Shown here piece after piece: positions 23,027-35,257 of a DNA stretch of 64,000 bases (its first letter is position 1; each line of letters opens with the position of its first letter). This DNA comes from Leidyana gryllorum EB-2025a (lineage: Eukaryota; Apicomplexa): the NCBI GenBank assembly GCA_048772705.1, contig JBLWGC010000021.1, positions 18,081 through 82,080 of the forward strand. The letters run 5' to 3'. The notes under the pieces are model-generated. The model was not told the origin of the DNA. It was given only the letters and a program-made list of their open reading frames with translations, and searched no databases. The translations under genes were made by a program, and so were the position numbers.

Positions 23027-25560
23027 ATGAACCACACCATCAACTTAACTGCGACTACTGTGTTCGACAACAACAACAACAACAACAACAATAGACGGCC
23101 GAATGAGCCCTCTACTGCTCGGACGCAGCATCTACGGCCCCCGACAAATGGCAATCATCTGATTGGTCCATCTCCGGCCACTCCTGGCAATCAGAGCTCC
23201 AACTTGTGGCAGGAGCTCGGCCACCCTGCACCACAGAGACGCCTTGCCGCTGCCAGACTCTCGCCGGCCGCCCGACCGGAAGAAGATAATGTCGCGTGTT
23301 TCACCGCTGCTGTCCCAGCGAGGGGGGACCCGCAACAGCAACAGCAGCAGAGTGGACGCAGTCTTCCAACTGCGTTGAGGCCAGACGGCTCGGGGTCCCG
23401 ATCACAGCAGCCGCGCCCACACCTGCGGGGCACTGCCCGCCCGCAGGCGCGGCCCTCGCAGTACACACACCCAAATACAACTACAGGTCCCAGGTTCGGA
23501 GGAGAAGATCAGTGGAGCCGGATACCCGAGGGGATGGCTCACAATTCTGTTAGACAGACACCCTCTCAGGTACCCCCCGGCCACACACAACGCGTCATCG
23601 ACGCCGGCCCACCTCAACAGAACACTGCCGACTTACTCGAAGGTCTTGGCCACCTCATTGGCGGCTTATTCAATCTCTTCTCTGGTAACGGCCCCGATGG
23701 CGTCGATCGAAGTCCCTCTTCGCAAAGACGTCTAAACGAAATGCACGCGCGCCGCCATCAAGGTACCCCGTTTACTCCGCAAATTGCTGTTACTCCCGAT
23801 AATGCCTCTCCGAGTGACAGACATCCGGACGCTCACGTCCGCTTCAATTCCCAGGCGGGGAATCGCCCTCCGCCGCAATTCCATCGTGAATATCTGAGTC
23901 CTTCTCGCGGAGGGGGAGCGACAAGAACCCCCAACCAATTACCACCAACATTTCCGTCACCCCACAATCACCTCAGTGCCACATCTCCCCACGGGATACG
24001 AACGCCCCCTTATTCGTCGCTTCGGACCCCCTCTGGTGATGGCCACTTCATGAGAAGCCCAACTACTCCCACTACCGCTCACTCGACACCTCCTCCAACC
24101 ATTGTCTCTGTCCCGTACCGCAGACGAGAGAGTTCTCTTGATCTCACCAAGATTGATACGCTCCCTTTCCGCGTCGGGCGCGCCCGAGTGAACGAGGCGA
24201 TCATGCGAGTCCCAATGCTGCCCAAACAAGCGGCCATCTACAACGCTCTCAAAATGCAGATCACCACTGATTTCGGTGCCGCAAGCAGACAATCCCCACC
24301 AGATGCTCAAGAGGCCCTCAAATGTTTGGTAGAACTTCGATTAGCTGCCAATTCCGAAGGTCTATTGTCATCGGAGACCAAAAGAAGGTTAAAGTCCAGA
24401 GTTGCGCAGAGCACAGTGTTGCAGCGCGCTCTTCCGGGTTTCGAGGAACTCTTCAACGAACAGGAAGGAGGAGTCGATGACGATGATACCTGCTCCGTGT
24501 GTTTAGATAGCGGAGTCGAGGTTTTGACACCCTGTCACCACAAGTTTCATCAATCCTGTATAGACGGCTGGCTGTCGATGAACCGTCAGACCTGTCCCAT
24601 GTGCCGAGTACCACTGAGAAGGTCTGATCTCAAGCCATCGACAGTCAAGGACGACTATATTGAGAAGCTTGCAAATTTAAATCGCACTGTCCTGATGAGG
24701 CTGGACAGTGACAAGACCACCGAAATCTTAAGTCACAAACTGACCACTGTAATGGAACTGCTTATGCAACAAACACAACGCAAAAGCGTCGTGTTCTCTC
24801 GCTATCGTCCTGTGAGTTTCGATCGATCATAATGTTTGGCGCACACGTGTGTGGTTGGTGGCGTGGGTCTTCTGCCTTATGGAGCTGATGGTGTTGGGCT
24901 CAATATTTGCGCGCTTTGGAATTGAATAAATGCTGTGTGGCGTTGAGGTGTGTTACATGGCGATTGGTGTTAGTTTAGATCGTAATCTGGTTTTTGTTGA
25001 CGACTCGGCTATGTATCAGATGCTGATTTCCATGGCCGCGTTGCTCGAAGTACTGCAAATTCCGTACTACTGGTTATTGACACGTATGGTGAGGGTGCCA
25101 GGGAACGCGGTAATTGTCTGAGAGCGGTATTTTGTGTTGGCAGGATGCCCGAGAAGCCGGAGCACAGATCCGAGGGTTCATAGAATTTCCTGATCCGCAG
25201 GCCGTGCTGCTGGCGATGCCGATGGCGGCGTCGAACAAGTTTGTAAGAGTCCAGAGCGGTTGTTGAGCGGCAGAATTGGGTTTTAGGCGCTGACGTGTGT
25301 GAAAACGGTGATATGTATGGATCCTTGGAGGGATTCGGACGCGGACAAGGTGGCTTTGGGGATGGTATTGAGGCAAGGACAGGCTGGAGTGATAGATGTG
25401 TACAAGCTAGTTTCGAAGGATACACTGGAGGAGAAGATAGTATGTGAGGATCACATAAAGGAGTAAGTTTTGAGGAGAAGGGGGGTGTATGTTGTATATG
25501 TTTGATAGCACGAATGAGATGACTGTAGATGTTCTTGCTAGCCGTCTAATCACTAGCTGA
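23027..25560 (+). CDS. RING-finger protein with a lone, degenerate SNF2 C-terminal lobe
   Basis: Five exons (23027-24811, 25020-25088, 25144-25242, 25287-25462, 25509-25560) sum to 726 residues. The first 380 residues are disordered and start with an Asn run encoded by AAC repeats. Then come MLPKQAAIYNALK, the usual end of a SNF2 first lobe in Rad5/Rad16/SHPRH proteins, a C3HC4 RING (CSVCLDSG ... CHHKFHQSC ... CPMC), and lobe 2: KSVVFSRYRP, MLISMAALLEVL, VICMDPWRDSDADKVA and VYKLVSKDTLEEKI. The ATPase lobe with the P-loop and DEAH box is absent, and motif VI reads LRQGQ instead of HRxGQ. It is therefore probably an inactive helicase and possible E3 ubiquitin ligase. The 208-nt first intron carries CACACGTGTG. 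Only 13 bp separate it from the next gene. Confidence 0.75.
24842..24851. repeat. CACACGTGTG palindrome in the RING/SNF2 gene intron
   Basis: Perfect 10-bp inverted repeat about 30 bases after the donor of a 208-nt intron. Confidence 0.75.
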
Positions 25561-25573
25561 TGGTTTTTTTGGG

Positions 25574-28096
25574 ATGGCATCTGAGATAAGTCTGCCGCCT
25601 CTGGTCATCCAGACGTGTTCATGGTTATGTCGGGACCATGGAGGTCTGACGGGTATTTTACCGCGGAGTTACGATTGGGGGTTGGAGCACGAGAGTGTGG
25701 ATGTACTGGAGCCGGAGAATGCGAAGGACTGGACGTTACTGGAGTGTTTATTCCAGTGCGCTCGTCGTTCGGGTATTGAGGATGTGCTCATCAGCATTGG
25801 ACTGGATGAGAGCAGCGGCGCTCCTTCGTCGCTGCGGTCACTTATAGACCGATTGGTGGCCTCAAAGAAGGGCGGCACCAAAGGGTTGCGTGTTCAGTTT
25901 GTGGACATCCGTCCCGATGTGGTGCGAACGCAGGGAGAATTCATGAGATATCTCCACTCCACCATTGGAGCGTCCGGTGTATTGAGTAAAGGTTTCTTTT
26001 ACTCCCCGTTGACGACTCACGTGTTGGGGGCCTCAAAGGACTTTTCGACTTTGCTCGACTTTCATCGCTCGTGTTCCAAGAAGGCTCCGGCTATTCTGTC
26101 TTTCTGGCCGTACCGTGCGAACCCCAAATCGGCTGCGTTCGCCGGAAGCCACCGCGACGTGCTGGTGACCGACGCCAAGACAGCTGAGCTGTTGAGTTTG
26201 GTTCAGATCAATAGCTACGAGGTCGACAGTATCGATTGGAGTGCAAAGATTGACATGCAGAACGAGAGATGGAGCCCTCCCCCAGAGTCCATCAGTGTTC
26301 GGAGTGATCTTCAGATCCTCGACAGTTTCTTCTTTGCGTCCGCAGAGTTTCTCAACGTGTGTACGGAGAACTTTGACCATCAGACAATCCGTGAAGTCGT
26401 CGAGAATATTATAACTTCTGAAGTCAAACTCCACACTGTGGCCATTTACGACAAACATTTGCCCTCTTTCAAGAAATCCGCCGAGTACTCTTCCAACATC
26501 TGCACCGCTTACAGCGGAATATCGCTCGCGACTCCCCGGAATTTGTGGCAGTTCTGCATCTCAGAGTCAGAAATCAACTCTGACGCGGTCTACATGAAGG
26601 GCAAATCACCTCACTGGAGAAAGTATGACAACAATGCCGCTCGAATCCCCGAGCCAGACTCCCCTCAGCTCTCTAAAACCCGACAACCCAAACCCCCAAC
26701 GTCCGCCTGTGTCGTCCACGATACCGTCCGCTTCCCGGAAGACCCATCGGACAACAGCCCAATGGACATCAAACTCGACAATGTCCTCATTATGGCCAAA
26801 GCCAAACTCGGCAAATCCATCACTCTCACAGACTCTGTCATTGGACCGTAAGTCTCTTTGCCCAATTTCTCTCCATCTCTCTCTCTCTCTCAGGAATACT
26901 GGTTTGGGAGACGGCGTCTCCTTGAGTCGGGTCATTGTATCGGGCGGAGTGCGTATCCCATCCGGTCTCCAACTCAACGGTCCCGCTTTCATCTGTCGCA
27001 AAGACGCCATTTTCGGCGATGGGTCTCTGGAAGACACTATTTGGGTTCAGAGCTCCGCCATCACTCCCACTGCGTCCTGCAACTACGTCTGCTTGGTGCC
27101 CAAGACCGACCTGTCGGCCGAGACACTCAAAGCGCTGACTCTCGACCTGTTCCCCAACGTGGCCTATTTGACAGCCGTCAAGGTGAGTGGAAGAGTCATA
27201 TTTGGTCGCTCTAAGATGATCGATGTTCCCCCCTTTCCACACAGCCGCTCGTCAACGACGCCTCATTGGACCCCGACACATTGTTGGACGCTCTGTTCGA
27301 CGAGTCCACCGGTCTGGAGGCCGGCCAGGCAGGCTCGAGCGAGATTGACGATCGGCAGCGCGACACCAATGTGGAGTCGATCTCGCATGGATCTGACGGC
27401 AGCTCAGAGGGCGAAGCCGATAACGATGACGAGTTTGCTGAAGAAGTTCAGGGGATGTTACTGACTGTCATCAATGACAAGAGGACTATCGGCAACATGC
27501 AGCTCGAGTTGAGAAACTATCGTCTGGGAGCTATGAAGAGAGACGTCGATGTTCTCACAGCCATATTACCGCTGGTGTTCGCCAAAACGTTCACCTGTCT
27601 CACCAATTATGTCAACGTAAGACTTGGCGGGCCATATCACACATTCTGCTTCTCCTCTGGGCAACAGGTGAACCAAAAGTTTGTCAAAGAGAACGGACTG
27701 TTGAGTTTGGTGCGGGATTTCTTGGAGTCCGGCCAACAGTCGAGCTACAATCTGTATTACGACGCGCTGTTGGATTTTGTCAATCGGTCCGATATGATCG
27801 ATGTCAACAGTGACTCCAACGTGGACGATCCCATTCGCACCATACCCAAGTCAAAGTATCCGTCTGCCTGTAACGTGGGACCCGACGAACTCTTCGTCCG
27901 TATCACGTGTGCCTTTGGAGAACTGAGTCACGCTACTTATCTCCCGGCCTGGGCTGAGGCTAAACGCGCTGAGGCTCCGCGAGTCCTCCAAACGCCACAT
28001 ATGGAACGCTATCTCGCCTTCTTGGAGGAATCAGATGACGAGGAGTCCGATGAAGACGACGACGATTCTTCCTCTTCTTCGTGCACTTCCGATTAG
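25574..28096 (+). CDS. EIF2B5: Translation initiation factor eIF2B, epsilon subunit
   Basis: Four exons (25574-26847, 26894-27182, 27245-27616, 27668-28096) give exactly 787 residues, close to the 700-720 usual for eIF2B-epsilon. The N-terminal third is a diverged nucleotidyltransferase-like domain (LLECLFQCARRSGIEDVLI). The middle is a left-handed beta-helix with hexapeptide-like turns (SVIGPNTGLGDGVSLSRVIV). The C-terminal part after an acidic linker is a HEAT-type W2 domain (EFAEEVQGMLLTVINDKR ... NMQLELRNYRL), followed by an acidic tail of Asp, Glu and Ser. The complex exchanges GDP for GTP on eIF2. The W2 tail lacks the usual aromatic residues of the acidic/aromatic boxes. The gene starts 13 bp after the upstream stop codon. 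Confidence 0.85.
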
Positions 28097-28146
28097 TCAC
28101 AGAAACTCGTTTGCGTGCGCGTGTGTGCGGGCACGTGTGTGTCTGT

Positions 28147-28710
28147 TTACTCTTCTTCTTTGGCGGCTGCTGTTATGGGTGGCTCTTGTTCTTCTAGGGT
28201 TAGAGGCGCGTCTTTGTCCTCCTTGGCGGCCGTTTTGGACGCTGCGAGTTTCTCTCGTTGTGCCTTGGCTCTCTGGATGCGTTCGGCTACGCCTTTGCGG
28301 TCCAACTTGGCAACTCGCATTGTCATCCCTCGGGCAGCGTTATGTTTCTTGCCATTTATATGATCCAAGTAGCTTTGGCTGTCGGTCAGAACACAATTAC
28401 AAAGCTCGCACGTGAATCCTCTGCGCGTCTCTGTGGCTTCCACAGTCTTTCTCTCACCGATGCGGCGTTCCAGATTCAGCTCTCCACTGCGAGCCTTTAG
28501 GTACTCTTTAGGGGTCTCGCCTGCCAGGAGCTTCCGACGCTTAGCGGGTTTGGTGGGATCTTCTTCTGCGGCAGCAGGCGTCTCCTCGATGCCCATTGCG
28601 CGGGCAGCCGCCCTCTGCAGATACACTGTCTTGTCCCAGACCTGTCTACCCATGTCATCGGTCTTGACGCCCGCGCCCGCACCGGCGGCGTCATTGTTCT
28701 TCCGCTTCAT
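28147..28710 (-). CDS. SNU23: Snu23/ZMAT2-like U4/U6.U5 tri-snRNP zinc-finger protein
   Basis: Intronless, 187 residues, ATG at 28710. Matches Snu23/ZMAT2 along its length: VWDKTVYLQRA near the N terminus, a helical KPAKRRKLL segment, YLKARSGELNLERRIG, then a U1-type C2H2 finger (FTCELCNCVLTDSQSYLDHINGKKH, abridged) and the diagnostic GMTMRV after it. Snu23 is a tri-snRNP component needed for the B complex of the spliceosome. The C-terminal tail is Lys/Ala/Glu-rich. It starts 24 bp after the stop of the upstream Sec1/Munc18 gene on the same strand and converges on eIF2B-epsilon with a 50-bp gap. Confidence 0.9.
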   Translation of the reverse strand: MKRKNNDAAGAGAGVKTDDMGRQVWDKTVYLQRAAARAMGIEETPAAAEEDPTKPAKRRKLLAGETPKEYLKARSGELNLERRIGERKTVEATETRRGFTCELCNCVLTDSQSYLDHINGKKHNAARGMTMRVAKLDRKGVAERIQRAKAQREKLAASKTAAKEDKDAPLTLEEQEPPITAAAKEEE

Positions 28711-28734
28711 TGGACTTATTGGGAGTCCAAAAAT

Positions 28735-31154
28735 TTACCACCCATGCAACTCCTCCTTAGTTTTCCTCAACGCATCCAACAGATTAGGAGGCGTCACGAT
28801 GGATGTGGACCCTGAATGAGAGGCAGAAGGAGAGTACTGACGCGCTTGCGGGCGTAGCCTACCTATGTATACATCAGCTCCGCTGCTACGCGACACGTCG
28901 TAGGCGGATCGGATCTCAGCAAAGGTCATTCCACCGATCACAAAGACGATCAGACGTTTACGTCTCCCCTGACCTCCACTGAATATAGCGTCAGTCATCT
29001 TTTCTCTGCCGCCCTTCTTTCCCGACTTTTCTCCTTCATTGCCAGAAGTCCAATTCCAATCGAATTTTGTCGCCCGAACCCGTCCGTTTCGACCCCCTTC
29101 TTCACTGTACGCCGCCACTATTCGGCCCTGCCGATCGGGCTCGGACACATATGTGAACCGATTGTTCAATTTATTTGCCACGGCCAACTCCATCACGTCC
29201 TTGACAACCGGTTCGTACCGATCGGTCTCGTACTCGGACTCTCGCGCCTTGCGTTTGTAGAAGGTGTATCGCTCCTTCTGAGAGTCAGAGTGCAGCACAT
29301 GGGTGTGCACGACCGTCGCCCCGGCAGTCTTGGCGGCCTCCACGTCGGCCTGAACGTGCAGACCCACTGTTGGCAACGAGAGAATGGGATGAACTTTCTT
29401 TTCACTAAACAACAACTTACGGTTGAGGAAATTGTGCACCGCATTGATGCTGTCCAAACTCAGACCCGCGAGGTTGATCATCTGAAAAATGAGGATCACA
29501 CGGAGGAGGACGGGGCATTGGGAGGATCACACACAGAGACCGTTAAAGGCTCACCTTCTTTCTCTCGTCCTCGTGGACACCCAACATGTTGACAAAGTAG
29601 AGTAAGAGTAGTCGGGCGCGTTCAGCGGTTTTGACTCCGCTCTTTTCGGCCACCAGTTTGCCCAGAGTACTCAAACAGGACATCACTTGGACCCCTTTGC
29701 CCTCTTTGTCGACACCGGTGGCCAAGTCCTGTTCCAGAGTGCCGCCCGCAAAGACTCCGTGTTCCTTGAGAGACTTCATACAGCAGTCAGTGAGAGTGAG
29801 ATGGGCCCAAAACTTGAGCAGCATCTCTTTGTACTGTGGGAGCTGCCGGATAGCGTTGGCAATATCGCGATCCGATGTATTACTGCCCCCAGCCGCCCGA
29901 GCGGCTGCGTACTGCGCCGCGGCGTTGTCTTTGCTAAAGTGACGGAGCTCTTCCGCCACCTTGCGACTGACAGTGGTGATGTGCTGATGGCGGTATTTCA
30001 CGAACAGATCGTCCTGCTCCCCCAACAACACTGTCTGCACTTCCTGACTGTCCAGCAGCCTGCGCGAAAGGGATCGGAATCATTTCGCGCACCGGAAGGG
30101 CGACTCACTGATAGGTGTCATCAGGCGGCAGATCGTCCCCCGCCTTCTCGCGCACATCCATCGGTGTGCAGCAGGGGATGTGGAGGACGTCGTAGCAGAG
30201 GGCCTGATAGGTGTACTCGTGGACTAAGAGGCCCGAGACGTCGATGGACCGGTCAACGATGAGCAATTCCGTGTCGCCAGATAACGACATACCCTGGCAG
30301 ACACTGTCTTGGGAAGCGCGAGGCAAAACGATTTTACCTGAGGACTGGCCTCTTTGAGGTACGACTCGAGTTGGGTCGCTAGAGATTCGCAGAGACCGCG
30401 CTCACTCTGGTGGAACCTAATTTTCGGCCGCTCGCCCAAAGTGATACAGGCGGTGGCCAGTCGCACTGTCATCTCTCTCAATGTCGCAGCTTTCTCTGAA
30501 TTGTTGTCTCCGGGAAACAGTTTGAAGAGGGCGTTGGGCATATCCAAATGGAACGCTCGCGACTCATAAGCGACAAAGTGAAGGTTAAAGTCAACCACAG
30601 ACTTGATGCGAGGAAGGATCGGATTCGCATTGGCAATTATTTTCAAAACCTCCGGGTTAGCCGCAACCGAAGTGGACCAAAATATGAATGCATTGCGGTA
30701 CTGAGGTTTCTTGTCCAACTTGAAATCCTTCACAAGGAGCTCTGCGGACTCGTTGGTCGGAGTCAAAAAATAGATTGCGTCCAGATTCGGCAACGCCTGA
30801 CGACTTTTACTGATCAGCTCGACCACTGAAGGCAAACTTCAAGTCAAAGAGCGGTCGCTGCCCAACTCGGCCTCACCAGCTACACCCGCGTCCAAAGCGT
30901 CATACACCTTGGAACATGAGGATAACACTCGCAACGTCTTGTCGTCGGTAATAAGTGCGCAATAAGCGGCTGCAGACGCGAATTTGATGTCTGGCGAATA
31001 ATACTCACTTTCTTCCGAGCGTCTGGGGCCAGTCATAGCCGCTATGGCCCGCCGGGTTTGACCGAACATTTGTTCGATCACCCCTAACACACATCATAGA
31101 GACGGCCCTCAAGGCACTTTGCTCACTTTCACTGCAGATTTCTCGCAAAGACAT
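28735..31154 (-). CDS. Sec1/Munc18 (SM) family vesicle-fusion protein
   Basis: At least eight exons run from ATG 31154 to the stop at 28735. SM proteins clasp syntaxins and assembling SNAREs. Diagnostic features: N-terminal MSLREICSERVIEQM, then TLRVLSSCSKVYDALDAG, LPNLDAIYFLTPTNESAELL, LLIVDRSIDVSGLLVHEYTYQA, the FVIGGMTFAEIR motif of domain 3a and a C-terminal GSTSIVTP box. The order and spacing fit Sec1/Unc18 better than Vps33 or Sly1. Two introns (39 nt at 30970-31008, and 51 nt near 28815-28865) are multiples of three without stop codons, so unspliced reading adds false residues. It lies 55 bp downstream of an unidentified gene and 24 bp upstream of Snu23, all on the minus strand. Confidence 0.88.
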
Positions 31155-31209
31155 TCTCCTCAACCTGCTTCAGACTTGACCATAAATATATTGGATGCGT
31201 TGCTGTTTT

Positions 31210-32555
31210 TTATATGTACAGTGGTTCGCTCTGGAGGTGCACTATTTCCTTCACCTGAGAGCATGTGATTGCAACAAACCCAACACGACCGCTACCTACG
31301 TAATACGGCAGTTCTGGTATTGAAGGCCGGTATTCTACCGCCATACTGCTAACCAATTCTCGTGGCTCACTCTCAGAACCCGTCGCAACCCATCCATCCG
31401 GCGTTTTTGCAAACGCGACTTCGCGGAAGCTCAATTGAAATAGAAAGGAAGGGAAAGGCACTTTCCCCAAACTCGTCTTTTGATCTCCCCGGCTCAGATC
31501 ACGCTGAAGCTCCTTGGGAAAATGCGTGCCTGAACGAAGTCGAGCTTTACTATATATATCAAAACAGTCACGAATGCTACCTTTCCACTCAACCTTCAGT
31601 ACTCCCAATAATCGCTGTGTACCTTCGCATGTAGGCCCAAACGTCTCTTTGGGTGCGTCCACGGCAGATCGGAAGGTCGCGCGAGCAGACTCAGAACAGT
31701 GCTGGAGAGGGAGACAAACTTGTCAACGCGCACACGCGCGATCAACCAAAATACACAAACCTACCCGCGTTAACCAACGCTGACTCCATTTCTGGTCTTG
31801 CGCGTTTACAGCCAACAAGAGCACCTTCAGGAACTCGTTTTCGAACCCAGTCAGAAAGTCGGAAAGTAGGAACTCGCGATTGTTGGTTTGTCGGAGCCAC
31901 TTTAGCGCCAAGTAGGTCGGATTACGATGCAACAATGGGCCCAGGAATGGTGTGCCTGCACGCGATGCATCAATTACTTAGTCGCCAGGAATCGTTATTT
32001 AGCGCGCGCACGCACACACACTCGTCACGTAACGGTGTCGAGTAGTTGCTTACCGAGGGCCAATTGGTGTGCCGTGCGAATATAGTCTCTGCATTGTAGC
32101 CGGAACCGTTTGATTAGTGACAGAGGAGAGGGGACAAGCCAGTCAATGTTTGACACCAGTATTTCTTGTTGCGCTTGGTCGGTAGCTCTGGCCAGCCTCC
32201 GTCGACGGGCGGTGGCCAGGGAGTCGGAGCCCCAGTTTGTTAGCTTGAGGGTGTAATTAGCGACTTTACGTCCGTAGCCGAGTGCCGAGTCGACAATATT
32301 AAAAGCCGGGAGCTGTATTGAAGATGGCTCATACTGAGCTCTAAAGGCCAAACAGCGGTCAGCGGCTCGGAGAAATAGGGAGTCCAGCGCTTTATCACAC
32401 ATCCGAATTCCATACAGCGGCTGACGAGTTAGGACTTCTTCAACTGCTTGAGGTACTCTGCGGTCTTGGGCCATTTTGGCCCGCCACTCCTCGCGGAAGT
32501 GTAACCTCCATGTGGTACCGAAGTGCCGAGACTGAGCTGACACTGGTAGCGGCAT
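31210..32555 (-). CDS. Unidentified protein, weak Tim44/mL45-like pattern
   Basis: Three or more exons from ATG 32555. The first 165 residues are basic and helical (TTWRLHFREEWRAK, ARRRRLARATDQAQQEIL), which would suit a mitochondrial or ribosome-associated protein. Exon 2 (about 31773-31965) reads FLTGFENEFLKVLLLAV ... QRWLTR, similar in shape to Tim44-like domains. The last part (31210-31660) has SFREVAFAKTPDGWVATGSE, again strand-rich. This resemblance is weak and the exon borders between 31560 and 31760 are uncertain. Long GCGCGCAC tracts lie in the introns near 31735 and 32005. The gene is divergent from the NOT3-like gene across 167 bp. Confidence 0.45.
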
Positions 32556-32722
32556 GGCTGCCAAAACGCATGGCAAAAAAAAGGTCGGGGATGAAGGCTG
32601 AGCGGTGGTGTTGGATGTGTGGAGTCAATCAATCATCCAAAGACGCGTCAAATTTTGGCGCAGGTGGGGCATGATCGAGCAGCAGCGGAGACGAAAGCGG
32701 CGGAAGAGCTCAATTACCACTA

Positions 32723-35241
32723 ATGTCGAGAAGACTTTTGGCGGAAGTGGACAAGGCTCTAAAGGAAGCTCGAGCCACAATCGAACAGTACGATGAACGA
32801 TGGCGTCAATTACGGCGCTTCAATCAAACTCAAGTCGGTGTAAAAGAACGGATGTGGGAGGAGTCCAGACGCGAGCAGATGCGCGGGAAGAAACACGCGG
32901 TCCGAACCGCGACATTGGAGTTGCTCGATTTCAAGGTGAGTGGCCCTATTTCTTCTCGCAGCATCAAGTACTGATGCTTGCAGCACGTGTGCGATAACAA
33001 GGCGAAAATCGAGACCGACATGGAGACTCTCTTGCGAAAGCTCCATCGTCACCGACAACAACTGACGGAATGGCTCACTGTTGGTGAGCTTCGTACACAA
33101 CAAGACGAACTGAAAGATCTGCGCAGACAAATCGAACTCAGGTAAGGAAGGACTCCTCGCCCACAGCCCGCCATACATACGCTGTACAACACAGGTATAA
33201 GCGCGGTAGAGTATTCTATTGCTTGGGACAGTCGAGCGAAGACGCCGAAGATGGGGACAATAGCGGCGGACAGCACTCCGCGTGGATATCCAACTACATT
33301 GAGAAGCTAAAGCAGCAAGCTGACCTCTGGGAAGCAGACATTGAGGCTCTTGCCAAACAGATCGATAATGCCGAAAAGGTCTCCCATCTTTACGATCGAA
33401 GCGCCCAACTTGAAGCTTTTGTGGAACTTCACAAGATGCACGTCCGCAAATTGGAAGGAATGCTGCGCGCGATCAGAAGCCACTCTTTATCCGTAAGAAC
33501 CCGCGTGTGTGCACACACATCTATCTCCCCGACCATTTCAGCTATCCGAAACTCAAGCAGAGGAAATTCAGGAGACGCTTCGGAGTTATATTGAAGACAA
33601 TGACGACCTAACCATTGTTGTCGCGGATGAGGTGTACCACGATATTGACTTCCCCACTTATGGTAAGTCGACAAGGGCCCTGCCACTGCCAACAATGCTC
33701 CTTACCCCGCAGAGTCAGGCGAGGACAATGATTCGGTCAGCGAAGCTCCTTCCCCCATTGGTCAAGGCGGTTCTGTGTCTCGCCTCGCTAGTTCCGGTGG
33801 CAACGATGGGACCACTTCTCCTCAAACCAACGAGAGTCTCAAATCGCCTAAGGAGACCAATCCCTCGTCCCCGCGAACACTGTCTGCTGCCAAGACCACT
33901 CTGCCGAAAGTCAAAGCTGTGCCCGCAGCCGCGGTGTCACCTCCGCGACCCTCGCAATCCCTCCAACAGCAGCAAAACCGAGCCACAGCCTGGCAACGCA
34001 AGACCCGCAACCCCGCGGATACGCGAGAAGCTGCCCCTGCTGCTACCGCTGTGGTTGCGTGTGCTACTGACAGCACAGCCGCAGCGGCAACAACAACATC
34101 AGCTGCGATGACAACGACTACGACGACTACTATCCATCAGATGGTTGCAGCGGCCGAAAGTCCGTCCAGTACGGCTGCCACTCAACAACTGCCGGCCGGC
34201 CAAAGCCTTCAAAGAGGGACGACTCCGTCTCAGCCACAACAAACCGGGGGGCCCACGGCTCAACAGGACGGCGATGCGGCAGCAGTAGCAGGCGGTCGTC
34301 GTCAAACTACGAGCACAGCCTCGACTGATGGGCCTCGTCATTTGGTGATAGCCGAGGACGTGGCTGCGTATGACTGGGAGTACACGAGCAAAGGGTCTGG
34401 TGAAACCGCTTCAAGCAACAAGACCTTAGAAGTCCGGTGTGGCCAACGGCTATTGATAGTACGGATAGACCCCTCAGGCTGGACGTTTGCGTTCATCGAT
34501 AGACGGGACACTGTTCCGGAACCGTTGATAGTGAACGAAGACGGATCGAAGCAGCTGAGTGCTGAGGCCAGTCGAGTGTTGCCTTCTGGGTGGTTTCCGA
34601 ACACAGTGCGTGCGTCCGTGAAAGCTGCGAGGAAACAGAAACGCGTTGAGGAGAGCGGACGGCGGACTTCGAGCACAACGGAAAGCTCCAGCAACAATGC
34701 GCTCTGGGACCCGTCGTGGTGGGATGCGTCACCAGGTGGGATAGAGGAGTCGCCATCGTTGCTGCAGAGGCTAAACTTGATGCCGAGTCTGTTGGAGCTT
34801 CCTCAGTGCAGTCAGTCTTCTATAGAGATGGCAAAGTCGATCGATCAGTGCAGATGGTGGTGGAGGGCGCTCTGCCACCCATTGCGGGTCGGCACAGTAC
34901 GTGTGGTGCATTTAGCCTGGCAAGGACAGTTACTCCAGCGTTCCTGCTGCACATGTGCGGATCCCAACTCATTCCTTCAACAAGGCGATTTTGATCCCGA
35001 GTTGCCCGCACATGATCTTCTCTATGTATCTGTGGGAGACAGGCTGTTGGTGGAAGAGGTGAGCGCAGACTACAAGTGGGTCTACGGCCATCGAGTGTCT
35101 AGCGACCGGGTTTGCTCATTGCGAGGGTGGATTCCTTCCTATCTGCTGACACATCCGTCGGTCCTAATGCAGAGGCTGGCGTGCCACTTAACAGCTTTCG
35201 TCGATTTTTCCATTCCAACCAACCGACCACTCAAACCCTGA
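32723..35241 (+). CDS. NOT3/NOT5-like N-terminal domain joined to SH3-like domains
   Basis: Exons 32723-32935, 32984-33141, 33195-33492, 33542-33662 and 33713 onward keep one frame. The first 240 residues are a coiled coil that matches CCR4-NOT subunit NOT3/NOT5: LLAEVDKALKEARATIEQY, HRHRQQLTEWLTVGEL, WISNYIEKLKQQADLWE and HKMHVRKLEGMLRAI align well with the family. A low-complexity Thr/Ala/Gln region follows. Two SH3-like modules come next: one near 34340-34610 (LEVRCGQRLLIVRIDPSGW ... GWFPNTV) and one near 34980-35150 (LLYVSVGDRLLVEEV ... GWIPSYLL). The usual C-terminal NOT box is absent. Between the modules (34736-34985) it is unclear whether a 32-nt intron and a further intron exist. The protein probably links mRNA decay machinery to an SH3 ligand; this is inference. 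The next gene starts 16 bp later. Confidence 0.7.
33505..33518. repeat. GTGTGTGCACACAC palindrome in a NOT3-like gene intron
   Basis: Perfect 14-bp inverted repeat with a TGCA core in the 49-nt intron 33493-33541. Confidence 0.75.
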
Positions 35242-35257
35242 CCCATTTTTTTCTGCT

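Noticed and set aside
24930-25121. Open frame MLCGVEVCYMAIG... as a separate exon or gene
   Set aside because: Splicing from 24811 to 25020 joins KSVVFSRYRP to MLISMAALLEVL in phase and matches SNF2 lobe 2; the frame before 25020 is intronic.
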